Made by a program: the position numbers and the translations under genes
Assembly: GCF_001653515.1 (NCBI RefSeq)
Contig: NZ_LYOY01000029.1
Location: 1,488,001-1,552,000, forward strand
Reading direction: 5' to 3'
DNA from: Streptomyces sp. ERV7
GTDB lineage: Bacteria > Actinomycetota > Actinomycetes > Streptomycetales > Streptomycetaceae
Length of the DNA: 64,000 bases
The notes under the pieces: model-generated
What the model was told of the DNA's origin: nothing
Databases searched by the model: none
The model's input: the letters and a program-made list of their open reading frames with translations, nothing else
Shown here: piece after piece, positions 33,582 through 43,173 of the stretch
How positions within the stretch are numbered: the stretch's first letter is position 1
How the letters are laid out: every line of letters begins with the position of its first letter

Positions 33582-34624
33582 TTGTAGCCCTTCTTGACGT
33601 GCGCGAGGTAGGCGGTGCCGCGCAGCACCCGCTTGCAGCGCGGGCAGTACTCGGCCCAGGCGTCGAAGCCGAGGTCCAGGTCGCGCATGGTCCCCCGCAG
33701 GTTCTCGACATAGGGGGCGGTGTCGACGGGCTGGCCGCAGCGGCGGCAGTGGAAGACCTGCTCGTCCTGGCGGGCGGTGTACTTGAACAGCTGCATCCCG
33801 ACGGCGGCCGGCCGCTGGACGATGTGGAAGAACTTCCCGAACGGGATGTAGATCAGGGTCAGCACCACCGACACCATGTGCAGCACCGCCAGGAACTCGT
33901 AGCCCCCGCCGTGCAGAAAGATCGACGAGAAGGTGAGGAGGAGGCCCGTCACGGAGATGACGATCAGCAGGAGCAGCGGGACCAGGTCGTAGGCGAACCG
34001 CTGGCCGGTGATCGCGCCGCGGTCCTTCATCCGGCGCCACAGGAAGTACGAGGCGCCGGGGATGACCAGGACAGCGGCGATGTCCAGGCCGTGGAACATC
34101 AGCCAGCCGAGGATGTTCAGCGAGTCGAAGCCGAGGATCTTCACCCCCCAGATCCGCATCTCGTAGCCGGGTCCGGAACCGGTCGACGAGGTGAAGGTGA
34201 ACCAGCCCCAGGTGAGGGGGAAGGTGATCGCGGCGGCCAGCAGACAGCCCCAGAAGATCAGCTGGTGGGCGGCCCAGCGGGCGTGCGAGCGGGCGCCCAG
34301 GAACTTCTGGAGGCCGAGGTAGGTGGCGGCCATCTTCGGCAGGGCGGTGGGTGCCTTGCGGAAGTTGGCGCCGGAGAACAGGCTGCGCCAGCCCTGTCTG
34401 AAGAGGCGGCGGGCGCCCGGGGAGGAGAGCCACACGGTGTAGCGGTAGGCGACGCCGAAGGCGAGGAAGACCGTCGCGCAGGCGTAGGGCAGCAGGGCCG
34501 AGTCGAAGTCCTTCAGCCGGCGGCTGCCGAAGACGATGGCGAGGATCAGCAGGAGGGAGACGGCGGTACCGGCGGCGGTCGCGCGCAGCGCGACGGCGGG
34601 CTTCGCTGCGGGAGGCTCGGTCAC
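33578..34624 (-). CDS. Multi-spanning membrane protein with C-terminal CxxC pairs; probable partner of the oxidoreductase
   Basis: The 348-aa protein has about six to seven hydrophobic segments. His residues in helices (HQLIFWG, MFHGLDIAAVL, FLHGGGYEFLAVLHMVSV, FFHIVQRP) are suited to haem b, as in NarI/FdhI-type anchors. The soluble C-terminus carries two CxxC pairs (FHCRRCG, EYCPRCKR) likely to hold zinc or iron. Similar proteins are often labelled MFS transporters in databases, which the layout does not support. It overlaps the oxidoreductase by 4 bp, so it probably linked that enzyme to the quinone pool. With the partner truncated, its present use is doubtful. Confidence 0.65.
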   Translation of the reverse strand: MTEPPAAKPAVALRATAAGTAVSLLLILAIVFGSRRLKDFDSALLPYACATVFLAFGVAYRYTVWLSSPGARRLFRQGWRSLFSGANFRKAPTALPKMAATYLGLQKFLGARSHARWAAHQLIFWGCLLAAAITFPLTWGWFTFTSSTGSGPGYEMRIWGVKILGFDSLNILGWLMFHGLDIAAVLVIPGASYFLWRRMKDRGAITGQRFAYDLVPLLLLIVISVTGLLLTFSSIFLHGGGYEFLAVLHMVSVVLTLIYIPFGKFFHIVQRPAAVGMQLFKYTARQDEQVFHCRRCGQPVDTAPYVENLRGTMRDLDLGFDAWAEYCPRCKRVLRGTAYLAHVKKGYK

Positions 34625-34743
34625 CCGGCCACCGTAGGGGCATCTGACCGTTTATCACCTGTTTTGACGGTCGGCGGGGTGAAGCCTTCAGTCAGATGGC
34701 ACTCAGGAGGCGGGCGAGTCGGTCAGGAATCACCGGGCGGCCG

Positions 34744-35160
34744 TCAGACCGCGTGCAGACCGTGGGCGGTGAAGACCGCGCGGGCGGCGGCGACCTGGTC
34801 CGGGGACGGGGACGGCGTGTCGTGCAGGGTGAAGGGCATGCCGAGCGCCTGCCACTTGGCCTCGCCGAGTTTATGGAAGGGCAGGACGTCGACGCGCGAG
34901 ACATTGCCGAGGGAGGCGGCGAAGGCGGCGACACCCTCGATGTTGGCGGGGTCGTCGGTGAGACCGGGGACGAGCACGAACCGTACCCAGACGTCCTGGC
35001 CGAGGTCGGCGAGGCGGTGGGCGAAGTCCAGGGTGGGCCGCAGGGGGCGGCCGGTCGCCTTCTTGTAGGTGTCCCGCTGGTAGGTGTCCCCCGTGGAGGT
35101 GTCCCGGTCCCACGACTTGATGTCCAGGAGCACCAGGTCGACGTCCCTCAGCAGCGCGTC
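34744..35160 (-). pseudogene. Pyruvate formate-lyase activating enzyme, N-terminal half missing
   Basis: Residues from LLRDVDLVLLDIKSWD to the C-terminus (WVRFVLVPGLTDDPANIEG, RVDVLPFHKLGEAKW) match the second half of PFL-activase radical-SAM enzymes. The CxxxCxxC cluster motif of the first half is absent; upstream sequence in this frame is antisense to a methyltransferase fragment. An expanded RDTSTGDTYQRDTYKK insertion follows KSWD. No ribosome site or start codon serves it. A glycyl radical enzyme gene (pfl) is not in the window, so the whole system seems lost. Confidence 0.75.
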
Positions 35161-35169
35161 AAGGACAAG

Positions 35170-35757
35170 GTGTTCGAAGCCGAACCCGTCTTCTGCTGGA
35201 CGCAGTACGCCGGACACGGGCCCGGCCCCGAACTCCTGGGAGACCCAGCAACCGCCCTGGAAATCGGATGCGGAACAGGCCGAGCGCTCACCTACCTCGC
35301 GCAGCGGGGAGTGAAGGCAACGGGGGTGGACCTCTCGCCCGTCATGGTCGCGAACACCACGGAACGGTGGGGCCCGTTGGGGGCGCGGTTTGTCTGTGCC
35401 GAAGTGCTGGACCACCTGAGCACCGCCACGGACACGTACGACGCCATTTACTCGATCTTCGGGGCCGTGTGGTTCACCGACCCGGCAAAGCTGCTCCCGC
35501 TGATCGCCGAGCGGGTGAATCCCGGCGGGGTCCTGGCGTTCTCCCATCCCCCGGCCATCCCTGGCGCGTACGGGCCGCAAGGCATGTACAAGGGCGGCTT
35601 CGCGGGGAAGGCCACGTACACATACCGGTACAGCTACACGCCTCGTAAGTGGCAGAACCTGTTGCTGAAGGCTGGCTTCACCGACGTCGACGCGACGGTT
35701 GTCGATGCCCCTGAGCCCGGTCACATCGGCACGCTGATCGTGCGCGCCACCGTGTGA
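35170..35757 (+). pseudogene. Class I SAM-dependent methyltransferase, N-terminus truncated
   Basis: About 195 codons read VFCWTQYAGHGPGPELLG, then the SAM-binding motif LEIGCGTGRAL and VDLSPVM, with an intact C-terminus. Related proteins have some 30-50 more residues upstream with part of the fold. A GTG at 35170 after AAGGACAAG might still start translation, so a shortened product is conceivable. The upstream DNA is the broken 5' part of the activase gene on the other strand: two divergent genes lost their starts at one junction. The methyl acceptor is unknown. Confidence 0.65.
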
Positions 35758-35829
35758 ACTGAGCCTATGCCCTGCCCCCACCCCCCCCCTGGTGCCGGGG
35801 GCTCGTCTCGGGGGGACGGGGGTGCTTCG

Positions 35830-36825
<996 letters not shown>

Positions 36826-37195
36826 GCGTGCTCCCTTGCTGTGTAGGTCGCGACACCCTCCCGGGTGCCCTGCATCCGATGGAAACAACGGCTGGAATCC
36901 GGACAGAATTCCCGTCCCGCCCATCGATTTTCCGGATCATGCAGTACCCTGTGCCGCCGACAGGGGCGGACGGATGCTGCGGGCATGTACAGAAGTGCAG
37001 GTCAGGCCCGGTGTCGGGACGCTCCGTCCACGACCGCGACCTCCGCTCGAATGAGACCGGCGTCACACCCGAAACAGTTGCCTTCACCTCGGAAGAGCCC
37101 CATCCCCGTTTCACTCTCTCCCACCCTGAAGACGACCCGCACCGCCTTCTGGTTGCTCAGGATGTCCAAACTGCCCGAGTTCCCGGGTACCCGTC
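36826..37195. other. Intergenic region between hrdD and the dioxygenase gene
   Basis: 370 bp between two minus-strand genes. The right-hand part near hrdD holds the sigma-R promoter (36887-36912). In 36913-37195 I see no convincing gene, operator or strong hairpin. Confidence 0.5.
36887..36912 (-). promoter_or_regulatory. Sigma-R promoter of hrdD
   Basis: On the minus strand GGAAT is followed after exactly 18 nt by GTT, the consensus of thiol-oxidative-stress sigma factor SigR. Transcription would start about 50-55 bp before the hrdD ATG. Confidence 0.75.
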
Positions 37196-38017
37196 TCAGC
37201 CGAACTGCACCGACCTCTTCGCCAGCCCCATCCAGAAGCCGTCGATGACGCTCCGGGCCGCCCCCAGCTCGCCCTCCGAGGCGCCCAGGGTCACGAACAG
37301 CGGGGCGAAGTGCTCGGTGCGCGGATGGGCGAGGCGGCCCGCCGGGGACTTGTGCGTGAAGTCGAGGAGGGCGTCCACATCGGCGGCGGCCAGGGCCCGC
37401 GCCCCCCAGTCGTCGAACTCGGCCGACCAGCCCGGCACCCCGCCCGTATGGCGCAGCGCCGCCAGGTTGTGGGTGAAGAAGCCGCTGCCGACGATCAGGA
37501 CGCCCTCGTCGCGCAGGGGCGCGAGTTTGCGCCCGATGTCCATCAGCTTCCGGGGGTCCAGCGTGGGCAGGGATATCTGGAGGACCGGGACGTCCGCGTC
37601 CGGGTACATCTCCACCAGCGGGACGTACGCGCCGTGGTCCAGGCCCCGGTCCGGGATGTCCTGGACCGGCGTTCCTGCGCCACGCAGCAACTTCCGTACA
37701 CTGTCGGCGAGTTCGGGGGCACCGGGAGCCGCGTACCGCACCTGGTAGTAGTGCTCGGGGAAGCCCCAGAAGTCGTACACCAGCGGGACCGTCTCCACGG
37801 CGCCGAGGGCGAGCGGGGCCTCCTCCCAGTGGGCGGAGACCATCAGGATCGCCCTGGGGCGGGGCAGCCCGGCCGACCACGCGGCCAGCTCGCCCGGCCA
37901 GAGGGGGTCGTCGGCGAGCGGCGGGGCGCCGTGCGAGAGATAGAGGGCGGGCATCCGCCCCGCACCGGAACCGGAGGCACCGGCAGCGTCGGCGGCGACT
38001 GCGGAAGTGGCGGTCAT
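37196..38017 (-). CDS. DODA-type extradiol dioxygenase (LigB family)
   Basis: The 273-aa protein shows the LigB-fold metal ligands: YLSHGAPP (about 26-33), VSAHWEE (about 60-66), LDHGAYVPL and the later GSGFFTHNL, suited to a single Zn/Fe centre as in 4,5-DOPA dioxygenases. In bacteria such proteins (YgiD type) open catechol rings. The first 20 residues are Ala/Gly-rich. It is divergent from a MarR gene across 105 bp, the usual arrangement for a phenolic- or oxidant-induced enzyme. Confidence 0.85.
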   Translation of the reverse strand: MTATSAVAADAAGASGSGAGRMPALYLSHGAPPLADDPLWPGELAAWSAGLPRPRAILMVSAHWEEAPLALGAVETVPLVYDFWGFPEHYYQVRYAAPGAPELADSVRKLLRGAGTPVQDIPDRGLDHGAYVPLVEMYPDADVPVLQISLPTLDPRKLMDIGRKLAPLRDEGVLIVGSGFFTHNLAALRHTGGVPGWSAEFDDWGARALAAADVDALLDFTHKSPAGRLAHPRTEHFAPLFVTLGASEGELGAARSVIDGFWMGLAKRSVQFG

Positions 38018-38092
38018 GGCGGACTCCCTGTCTACTGGACCCAGAATCTACTTGAACTCTAAAGCTTTCCTCTTCGCCGAGATTACCGACAT

Positions 38093-38109
38093 CTTGTTCA
38101 ACTTTCAAG
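38093..38109. promoter_or_regulatory. Possible MarR operator between the dioxygenase and marR genes
   Basis: CTTG-TTCAACTTT-CAAG is a loose dyad directly upstream of marR, and CTTGAAC occurs again at 38051-38057 in inverse sense to the GTTCAAC here. The spacer is unusually AT-rich for this genome. Confidence 0.35.
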
Positions 38110-38122
38110 GAGTGGCCGTACA

Positions 38123-38635
38123 GTGGAGCCCATGACCACCACCCCCGCCGAGGAGCCGCGCTGGCTCAGCGACGACGAGCAGCGCACCTGGCGCGCCTAC
38201 CTCCATGCCACCACGCTCCTGGAAGACCATCTGGACCGCCAGCTCCAGCGTGACGCCGGGATGCCGCACATCTACTACGGGCTGCTCATCCAGCTCTCCG
38301 AGGCGCCCCGGCGGCGGCTGCGGATGACCGAGCTGGCCATCGGCGCCAAGATCACCCGGTCCCGGCTCTCGCACGCGATCGCGCGTCTGGAGAAGAACGG
38401 CTGGGTGCGGCGCGAGGAGTGTCCCTCCGACAAGCGCGGTCAGTTCGCGGCGCTCACCGACGAGGGCTTCGCCGTCCTGGAGCGCACCGCGCCCGGCCAT
38501 GTGGCCGCCGTGCGCCAGGCGATGTTCGACCGGCTCACCCCCGAGCAGGCCGAGCAGCTCGGGCAGATCATGCGGGTGCTCGCCGAGGGCCTTCAGCCCA
38601 AGGACGCGAACGCGGACCTGCCCTGGCTCCGCTGA
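38123..38635 (+). CDS. MarR-family transcriptional regulator
   Basis: The 170-aa protein has a winged helix-turn-helix at about 60-110 (RLRMTELAIGAKITRSRLSHAIARLEKNGWVRREECPSDKRG-type layout) inside the helical dimer domain. It has the DxR wing motif (SDKRGQFAALTDEG). The GTG at 38123 is placed well behind AAGGAG (38108-38113); an ATG at 38132 is the alternative. It probably represses itself and the divergent dioxygenase. Confidence 0.87.
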   Translation: MEPMTTTPAEEPRWLSDDEQRTWRAYLHATTLLEDHLDRQLQRDAGMPHIYYGLLIQLSEAPRRRLRMTELAIGAKITRSRLSHAIARLEKNGWVRREECPSDKRGQFAALTDEGFAVLERTAPGHVAAVRQAMFDRLTPEQAEQLGQIMRVLAEGLQPKDANADLPWLR

Positions 38636-38704
38636 GCCGGACAGGTCCGCGTCTTCTTCTCGCTGTGCTTCCCGCTTACGCGTCCCCCACGTAGGCGGCG
38701 GGCG

Positions 38705-40237
38705 TCAGTGGGCGACCACCGGGACCCGGATCTCGTCCTCGACGCCCTCGCCGTCGCCGGAACCGGAGAGCGAACCGGTGTCCGGGCGGCCGGTGTTGAT
38801 GAAGGTGACCGCGATCGCCGAGGCGACGAGCAGGATGCCGACCGCCCACCAGATGGCGCTGGTGAAGCCGTGCACCATCGCCTGGAGCTTCAGCAGCTCC
38901 AGGCTCTTGGCCCCGGCGGCGTGCGAGGTGGCGTACGCCGTGGTGGCCGAGGCGGCGATGGTGTTCAGCAGGGCCGTGCCGATGGCGCCGCCGACCTGCT
39001 GCGAGGTGTTGACCATGGCGGAGGCGACACCCGCGTCACGCGGCTCGACCCCGATGGTGGCCAGCGACATGGCCGGCATGAAGGCGGTGCCCATGCCGAG
39101 GCCGAGCAGGATCTGCGCCGGCAGGATCAGCCCGGCGTACGAGGTGTCGATCTGGAGCTGGGTGAGGATCAGCATGCCGATGCCGGCGGTCAGGAAGCCG
39201 GGGCCCATCAGCAGGCGCGGCGGCACCCGGGTCATCAGCCGGGCACCGATCTGGGTGGAGCCGGTGATCATGCCCGCGATCATCGGCAGGAACGCGAAGC
39301 CGGTCTTGACCGGCGAGTAGCCCTTCACGACCTGGAGGTAGTACGTCAGGAAGAGGAAGAGGCCGAACATCGCGATGATCGCGAGGCCGAGGGAGAGGTA
39401 GACCCCGCCCCGGTTGCGGTTGGTGACGACGCGCAGCGGCAGCAGCGGGTGCTTGACCTTGGCCTCGGTGGCGACGAACGCGAACAGCAGCACGGCCGCG
39501 GCGACGAACATCGAGACGGTCAGCGTGTCGGACCAGCCGGCCGACTCGGCGCGGGTGAAGCCGTACACCAGGGTGACCAGGCCGAGGGTGGACAGGACCA
39601 CGCCCGGGACGTCCAGCGGCGAGCGGTTGCGGGTGCCGGAGGGCTCGCGGATGACGAAGTAGGCGCCGGCGGCCGCGACGATCGCGAACGGGATGTTGAC
39701 GAAGAAGGTCCAGCGCCAGTTCAGGTACTCGGTGAGGAAGCCGCCGAGGATCAGACCGACGGCGCCGCCGCCACCGGCGATCGCGCCGTAGATGCCGAAC
39801 GCCTTGGCGCGCTCCTTGGCGTCGGTGAACATCACCGCGAGCAGGGAGAGCGCGGCGGGCGCGAGGAGCGCGCCGAACGCGCCCTGGAGCGCGCGGGAGC
39901 CGAGCAGCATGGCCTCGCCGGTGGCCGCGCCGCCGAGCGCGGAGGCCGCGGCGAAGCCGAGCAGACCGACGACGAAGGTGCGCTTGCGTCCCCACAGGTC
40001 GGCTATGCGGCCGCCGAACAGCAGCAGACCGCCGAAGGCGAGGGCGTAGGCCGTGATGACCCACTGCTTGTTGCCGTCGGAGATGTCGAGGGCCTTCTGG
40101 GCCGAGGGCAGGGCGATGTTCACGATCGTCGCGTCGAGCACGACCATGAGCTGGGCGAGCGCGATGAAGGCGAGGGCCTTCCAGCGACTGGGGTCAGGAG
40201 CGAGGTCCCGGGCCGGGGCCTGGACTGTTTTCGACAT
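38705..40237 (-). CDS. MFS exporter of the DHA2 (14-helix) type
   Basis: This 510-aa protein has about 14 hydrophobic segments, the DHA2 start WKALAFIALAQLMVVLDATIVNIALP, motif A in GGRIADLWGRKRTF and motif C GAIAGGGGAVGLILGG, typical of drug:H+ antiporters (EmrB/QacA group). The soluble C-terminus is acidic. The ATG at 40237 is used; the open frame upstream is not conserved. It is 68 bp downstream of a TetR gene in the same direction and probably derepressed by its substrate. Confidence 0.88.
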   Translation of the reverse strand: MSKTVQAPARDLAPDPSRWKALAFIALAQLMVVLDATIVNIALPSAQKALDISDGNKQWVITAYALAFGGLLLFGGRIADLWGRKRTFVVGLLGFAAASALGGAATGEAMLLGSRALQGAFGALLAPAALSLLAVMFTDAKERAKAFGIYGAIAGGGGAVGLILGGFLTEYLNWRWTFFVNIPFAIVAAAGAYFVIREPSGTRNRSPLDVPGVVLSTLGLVTLVYGFTRAESAGWSDTLTVSMFVAAAVLLFAFVATEAKVKHPLLPLRVVTNRNRGGVYLSLGLAIIAMFGLFLFLTYYLQVVKGYSPVKTGFAFLPMIAGMITGSTQIGARLMTRVPPRLLMGPGFLTAGIGMLILTQLQIDTSYAGLILPAQILLGLGMGTAFMPAMSLATIGVEPRDAGVASAMVNTSQQVGGAIGTALLNTIAASATTAYATSHAAGAKSLELLKLQAMVHGFTSAIWWAVGILLVASAIAVTFINTGRPDTGSLSGSGDGEGVEDEIRVPVVAH

Positions 40238-40305
40238 GGGTGTAGCCACCTTGGGACGCGAAGTGCGGAAAACGATGTGCGGAAAGCGGGGTACCGAAAG
40301 CGGAG

Positions 40306-40962
40306 TTACGGCTGGCTGAGGTCCTGCAGGGTCGCCGCCGTCCCGGGCAGCCCGGACCGCGCCGGGGCCATGAGCCCGTCGAGGAAGAGCTGGAGATGGC
40401 GGTGGACGAACCGGTCCATGTTCGGGCACGCGGTGCCCGGCAGCGGCCGGGTGAGCTGCGTGAGGGCGACCATCAGATCGCCCACGTCGACGTCGTCGCG
40501 CAACTGGCCGCTGCGCCGGGCCCGCGCCATGAGGTCACGGACGGCCTCGTCCAGTCGCTCGCGGGAGGCGTTGAGCTCCGGCAGGTCCTTGTCGAAGCCC
40601 TCGGAGAGCATCGGGCACAGGGCTCCGATGCGCTCGTCGGCCGCCGCGAACACGAACCGCCGCAGCGCGGCGAAGGCGTCGGGCTCCTCGGCGGTCGCGG
40701 TCTCCGCGGCCGTCGAGACCCGCTCCATGACCGCGAGCACCACGCTGGTGATCAGCTCGGCGCGGTCCTTGAAGTGCCGGTAGAGCGTGGCGTTGCCGAT
40801 GCCCGCGCGCCGCGCGATCTCGTCGAGCGGCACCATGGCGCCCTCCTCGACGAACATCTCGCGCGCGGCCGCGATGATCCGCTCCCGGTTGCGCAGGGCG
40901 TCGGCCCGCGGCCGCGGGGCGCGACGGGGCTCCGCTGCGGTGGTCGGGGTGGCGGTGGACAC
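40306..40962 (-). CDS. TetR-family regulator of the MFS exporter
   Basis: The 218-aa protein has the TetR helix-turn-helix at about 40-65 (VPLDEIARRAGIGNATLYRHFKDRAEL) and a C-terminal ligand domain of the TetR_C_33-like kind with a Cys in CPMLSEGF. The GTG at 40962 follows AAGGAGAA. The first 20 residues are disordered and basic. It is cotranscribed with the exporter. Palindromes at 40981-40996 and two 23-bp dyads at 41029-41091 lie upstream. Confidence 0.88.
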   Translation of the reverse strand: MSTATPTTAAEPRRAPRPRADALRNRERIIAAAREMFVEEGAMVPLDEIARRAGIGNATLYRHFKDRAELITSVVLAVMERVSTAAETATAEEPDAFAALRRFVFAAADERIGALCPMLSEGFDKDLPELNASRERLDEAVRDLMARARRSGQLRDDVDVGDLMVALTQLTRPLPGTACPNMDRFVHRHLQLFLDGLMAPARSGLPGTAATLQDLSQP

Positions 40963-40980
40963 GGCGTTCTCCTTCTGCTG

Positions 40981-40996
40981 CGTACGACGTCGTACG
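40981..40996. promoter_or_regulatory. 16-bp perfect palindrome at the tetR start
   Basis: CGTACGACGTCGTACG equals its own reverse complement. It lies 18 bp upstream of the tetR GTG, a usual place for autorepression. Confidence 0.5.
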
Positions 40997-41028
40997 ACTC
41001 CTGTGGACTGAGTCGTCGTCCGAACCGG

Positions 41029-41091
41029 AACCGGGGAAGCTCTCCCCGTTTCGGCGGGACACAGGTGCAAACGGGGAAACGCTCCCCGGTT
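41029..41091. promoter_or_regulatory. Two copies of a 23-bp dyad operator between tetR and the metalloprotease gene
   Basis: Site A (41029-41051) reads AACCGGGGA-N5-TCCCCGTTT; site B (41069-41091) reads AAACGGGGA-N5-TCCCCGGTT. They are 40 bp apart, close to four helical turns, so two dimers would bind the same face. Site B is nearly the inverse of site A. Confidence 0.6.
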
Positions 41092-41259
41092 ATTTCCGGT
41101 CGACCGGCCTGTTTTATGTGACCTGAGTCACACCTTCCGGATCGGAAACCACACGCGCGGCCCACCCAGCGCGCGCCCGCGACACGCCCGACACAGGGTG
41201 ATCGCACGAGCGCAGTCAGGAACCGCCTGCTGCCGGTGGGCGAAGGCGAGCGTGCGCGT

Positions 41260-42570
41260 ATGGAGGAGTCCGGCAGACCGCGCCTTCGGATATCCGGCGG
41301 GCCGCGCGACCCGCGCCGCCGCCGCACCCTCGCGGGCGCGGCCCTCGCCGCCGTGGTGCTCGCCTCGATGACCTCGGGCAGCACCACCCTGGCGCCCCCC
41401 TTGCGGGCCTCGGCCGGCCCGGTGGCCACCGGCGGCGAGACGGCGCTCGGCCCCTGCCGGATCACCGCGACGCTCGGCGTGCAGATGTCGGAGGGCCTGC
41501 CCACCCCGCCCGGCTACGCCCACTCCACGGGCACTGTCCGCGCCCTCACCCTGATGGTCGACTTCCCGGACGCGCAGGGCACCGAGTCCGCGCTGAGCCG
41601 GTACGCGGAGTTCTTCCCGCAGACCACCCAGTGGTTCAGCACCGCGTCGTACGGGCGCCTCGCCTACCGGCCCGACATCCCCGTCCCGCAGTGGCTGCGG
41701 ATGCCGCAGGCGTTCTCGGCGTACGGCATAGAACGCGGCTCGCCGTACGAGCCGGGCTACCGGCGGCTGGTCAAGGACATCGTGACGGCGGCCGACTCAC
41801 GGGTGAACTTCGCGGCGTACGACCTGGTCAACATCCTGATGTCGCCGAACGCGGGGCCGTCCGCGCTGGACACGGTGCTCTCGGTGACGTTCTCCGGGAA
41901 CGAGGACGCGCCGCTCGCGGACGGCGTCCCGCTCTCCAACACGTCCTTCGTCTACAGCCGCCAGGACGACGGCTCCGGCTCGTACCGCGAGACGGGCTAC
42001 CGGGTGCTGCCGCACGAGAACGGCCATGTCTTCGGTCTGCCCGACCTGTACACGCCCGAGGGCGGGGGCGCGGTCGGCCACTGGGACATCATGTCCGAGG
42101 ACTGGGGCGCCAACAACGACATGCTCGGCTGGCACAAGTGGAAGCTGGGCTGGCTCGACAACACGCAGGTGGGGTGCTCGGCGCGGGCCGGGGTGAGCGA
42201 GTACGTACTGAGTCCGCTGTCGGCGACGGGAGCGGGCCGCAAGCTGGTCTTCGTACCGCTGTCGGACGAGAGCGGGTACGCCCTCGAAGTGCGGACCCGG
42301 ACCGGCAACGACGAGGCCGTGTGCAAGCCGGGGGTGCTGGTGTACCGGGTCAGTACGGATGTGGACACCGGGCGGGGGCCGATCGCCGTCGCCGACAGCG
42401 CGAAGGACAGCGGGGGGTGCACGCGTCGCCCCAACGTGCACGCGGAGCTGTCCGATGCGCCGTTCGCGGCGGGGGAGACGTTTACGGATCGGGAGCGGGG
42501 AGTACGGGTTGCTGTCCTGGGCGCGGACGACGCGGGCAACTACCGGGTACGGGTCACGCGGGGCGCGTGA
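41260..42570 (+). CDS. Secreted M6-like metalloprotease
   Basis: The 436-aa protein has an Arg-rich N-terminus and a hydrophobic core (RRRRTLAGAALAAVVLASM, about 20-38), probably an export signal. A catalytic domain with the zinc motif HENGHVFGL (HExxH) followed by DLYTPEG and WDIMSEDWG places it near the M6/immune inhibitor A peptidases. I chose ATG 41260; a GTG at 41236 would add 8 residues. It reads away from the tetR-MFS operon and shares its upstream dyads, though co-control is unproven. A palindromic repeat element follows its 3' end. Confidence 0.82.
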   Translation: MEESGRPRLRISGGPRDPRRRRTLAGAALAAVVLASMTSGSTTLAPPLRASAGPVATGGETALGPCRITATLGVQMSEGLPTPPGYAHSTGTVRALTLMVDFPDAQGTESALSRYAEFFPQTTQWFSTASYGRLAYRPDIPVPQWLRMPQAFSAYGIERGSPYEPGYRRLVKDIVTAADSRVNFAAYDLVNILMSPNAGPSALDTVLSVTFSGNEDAPLADGVPLSNTSFVYSRQDDGSGSYRETGYRVLPHENGHVFGLPDLYTPEGGGAVGHWDIMSEDWGANNDMLGWHKWKLGWLDNTQVGCSARAGVSEYVLSPLSATGAGRKLVFVPLSDESGYALEVRTRTGNDEAVCKPGVLVYRVSTDVDTGRGPIAVADSAKDSGGCTRRPNVHAELSDAPFAAGETFTDRERGVRVAVLGADDAGNYRVRVTRGA

Positions 42571-43173
42571 GGGCGTGCCCGCGGTTCACCTGCGGGCCGG
42601 TGGTGGGTTGCTCGCGCAGTTCCCCGCGCCCCTGAAGGCCTGTGGCTGAGCTGGGTTCTCCGGCTGCGGCGGACTACCCAAGGGGCGCGGGGAACTGCGC
42701 GACCAGCCCCCACCGGCCCGCGGTCAACGAACCACCCAGGGGCGCGGGGAACTGCGCGAGCAACCACCCACCGGCCCGCAGGTGAAGTCCGGGCCCAAAA
42801 GGGGGCGTGGCCGCCCGCCGGTCTGCGGATGGCACACCTCACCCCTGGCCGGTTCCGGCCCCCCGCGGCGGTCGTTTCCGGCCGTCCGGGGCCGGGGCCG
42901 AAGAAACCCAGAACCCCCCCTTGCGCCCCGGCGCCCCCCGCGCATCAATGAACAGCAGTTCATCCGACGGACCGTCAGATACGGCGGCCGGGCAGGGGGC
43001 GCGAGCCGCGGCCCCCGCGCCGAGTCGGCCGCCCTCCTCCCGCGCGGCGTGCGCACCCCGCCCGCGGACGGTTTCACGCGCATGCGCATGCGCGCTTCAG
43101 CGCGGCACTCGCCATCTCCCCGTACGGGAAGCGGGAAGTACGCGACGTACGGGAAGCACGGGAAGGGGAAACG
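42571..43173. other. 603-bp intergenic region with palindromic repeat element
   Basis: The left 200 bp hold the composite inverted repeat (42592-42779). The remaining 390 bp, up to the secreted-protein gene, contain several C-rich stretches but no gene I can support. A promoter probably lies near 43100, where the ribosome site GGAAGGGG precedes the ATG at 43174. Confidence 0.5.
42592..42779. repeat. Composite palindromic repeat element, copy 1
   Basis: Three copies of a core (GGGGCGCGGGGAACTGCGCG) occur here: one inverted (42611-42633) and two direct (42681-42702, 42738-42760). The first two form a long potential hairpin around about 47 bp. A tail GCAACC-rich ending in CACCGGCCCGC accompanies the cores. 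The core is, to my knowledge, a common intergenic repeat in Streptomyces genomes. The hairpin plus its internal sequence recurs inverted at 48174-48309. Confidence 0.75.

Noticed and set aside
30474..34658. Single 1394-codon protein on the minus strand
   Set aside because: It joins an out-of-frame reading of the membrane gene, the truncated oxidoreductase, and antisense of MTA phosphorylase and FmdB; only the middle part is real.
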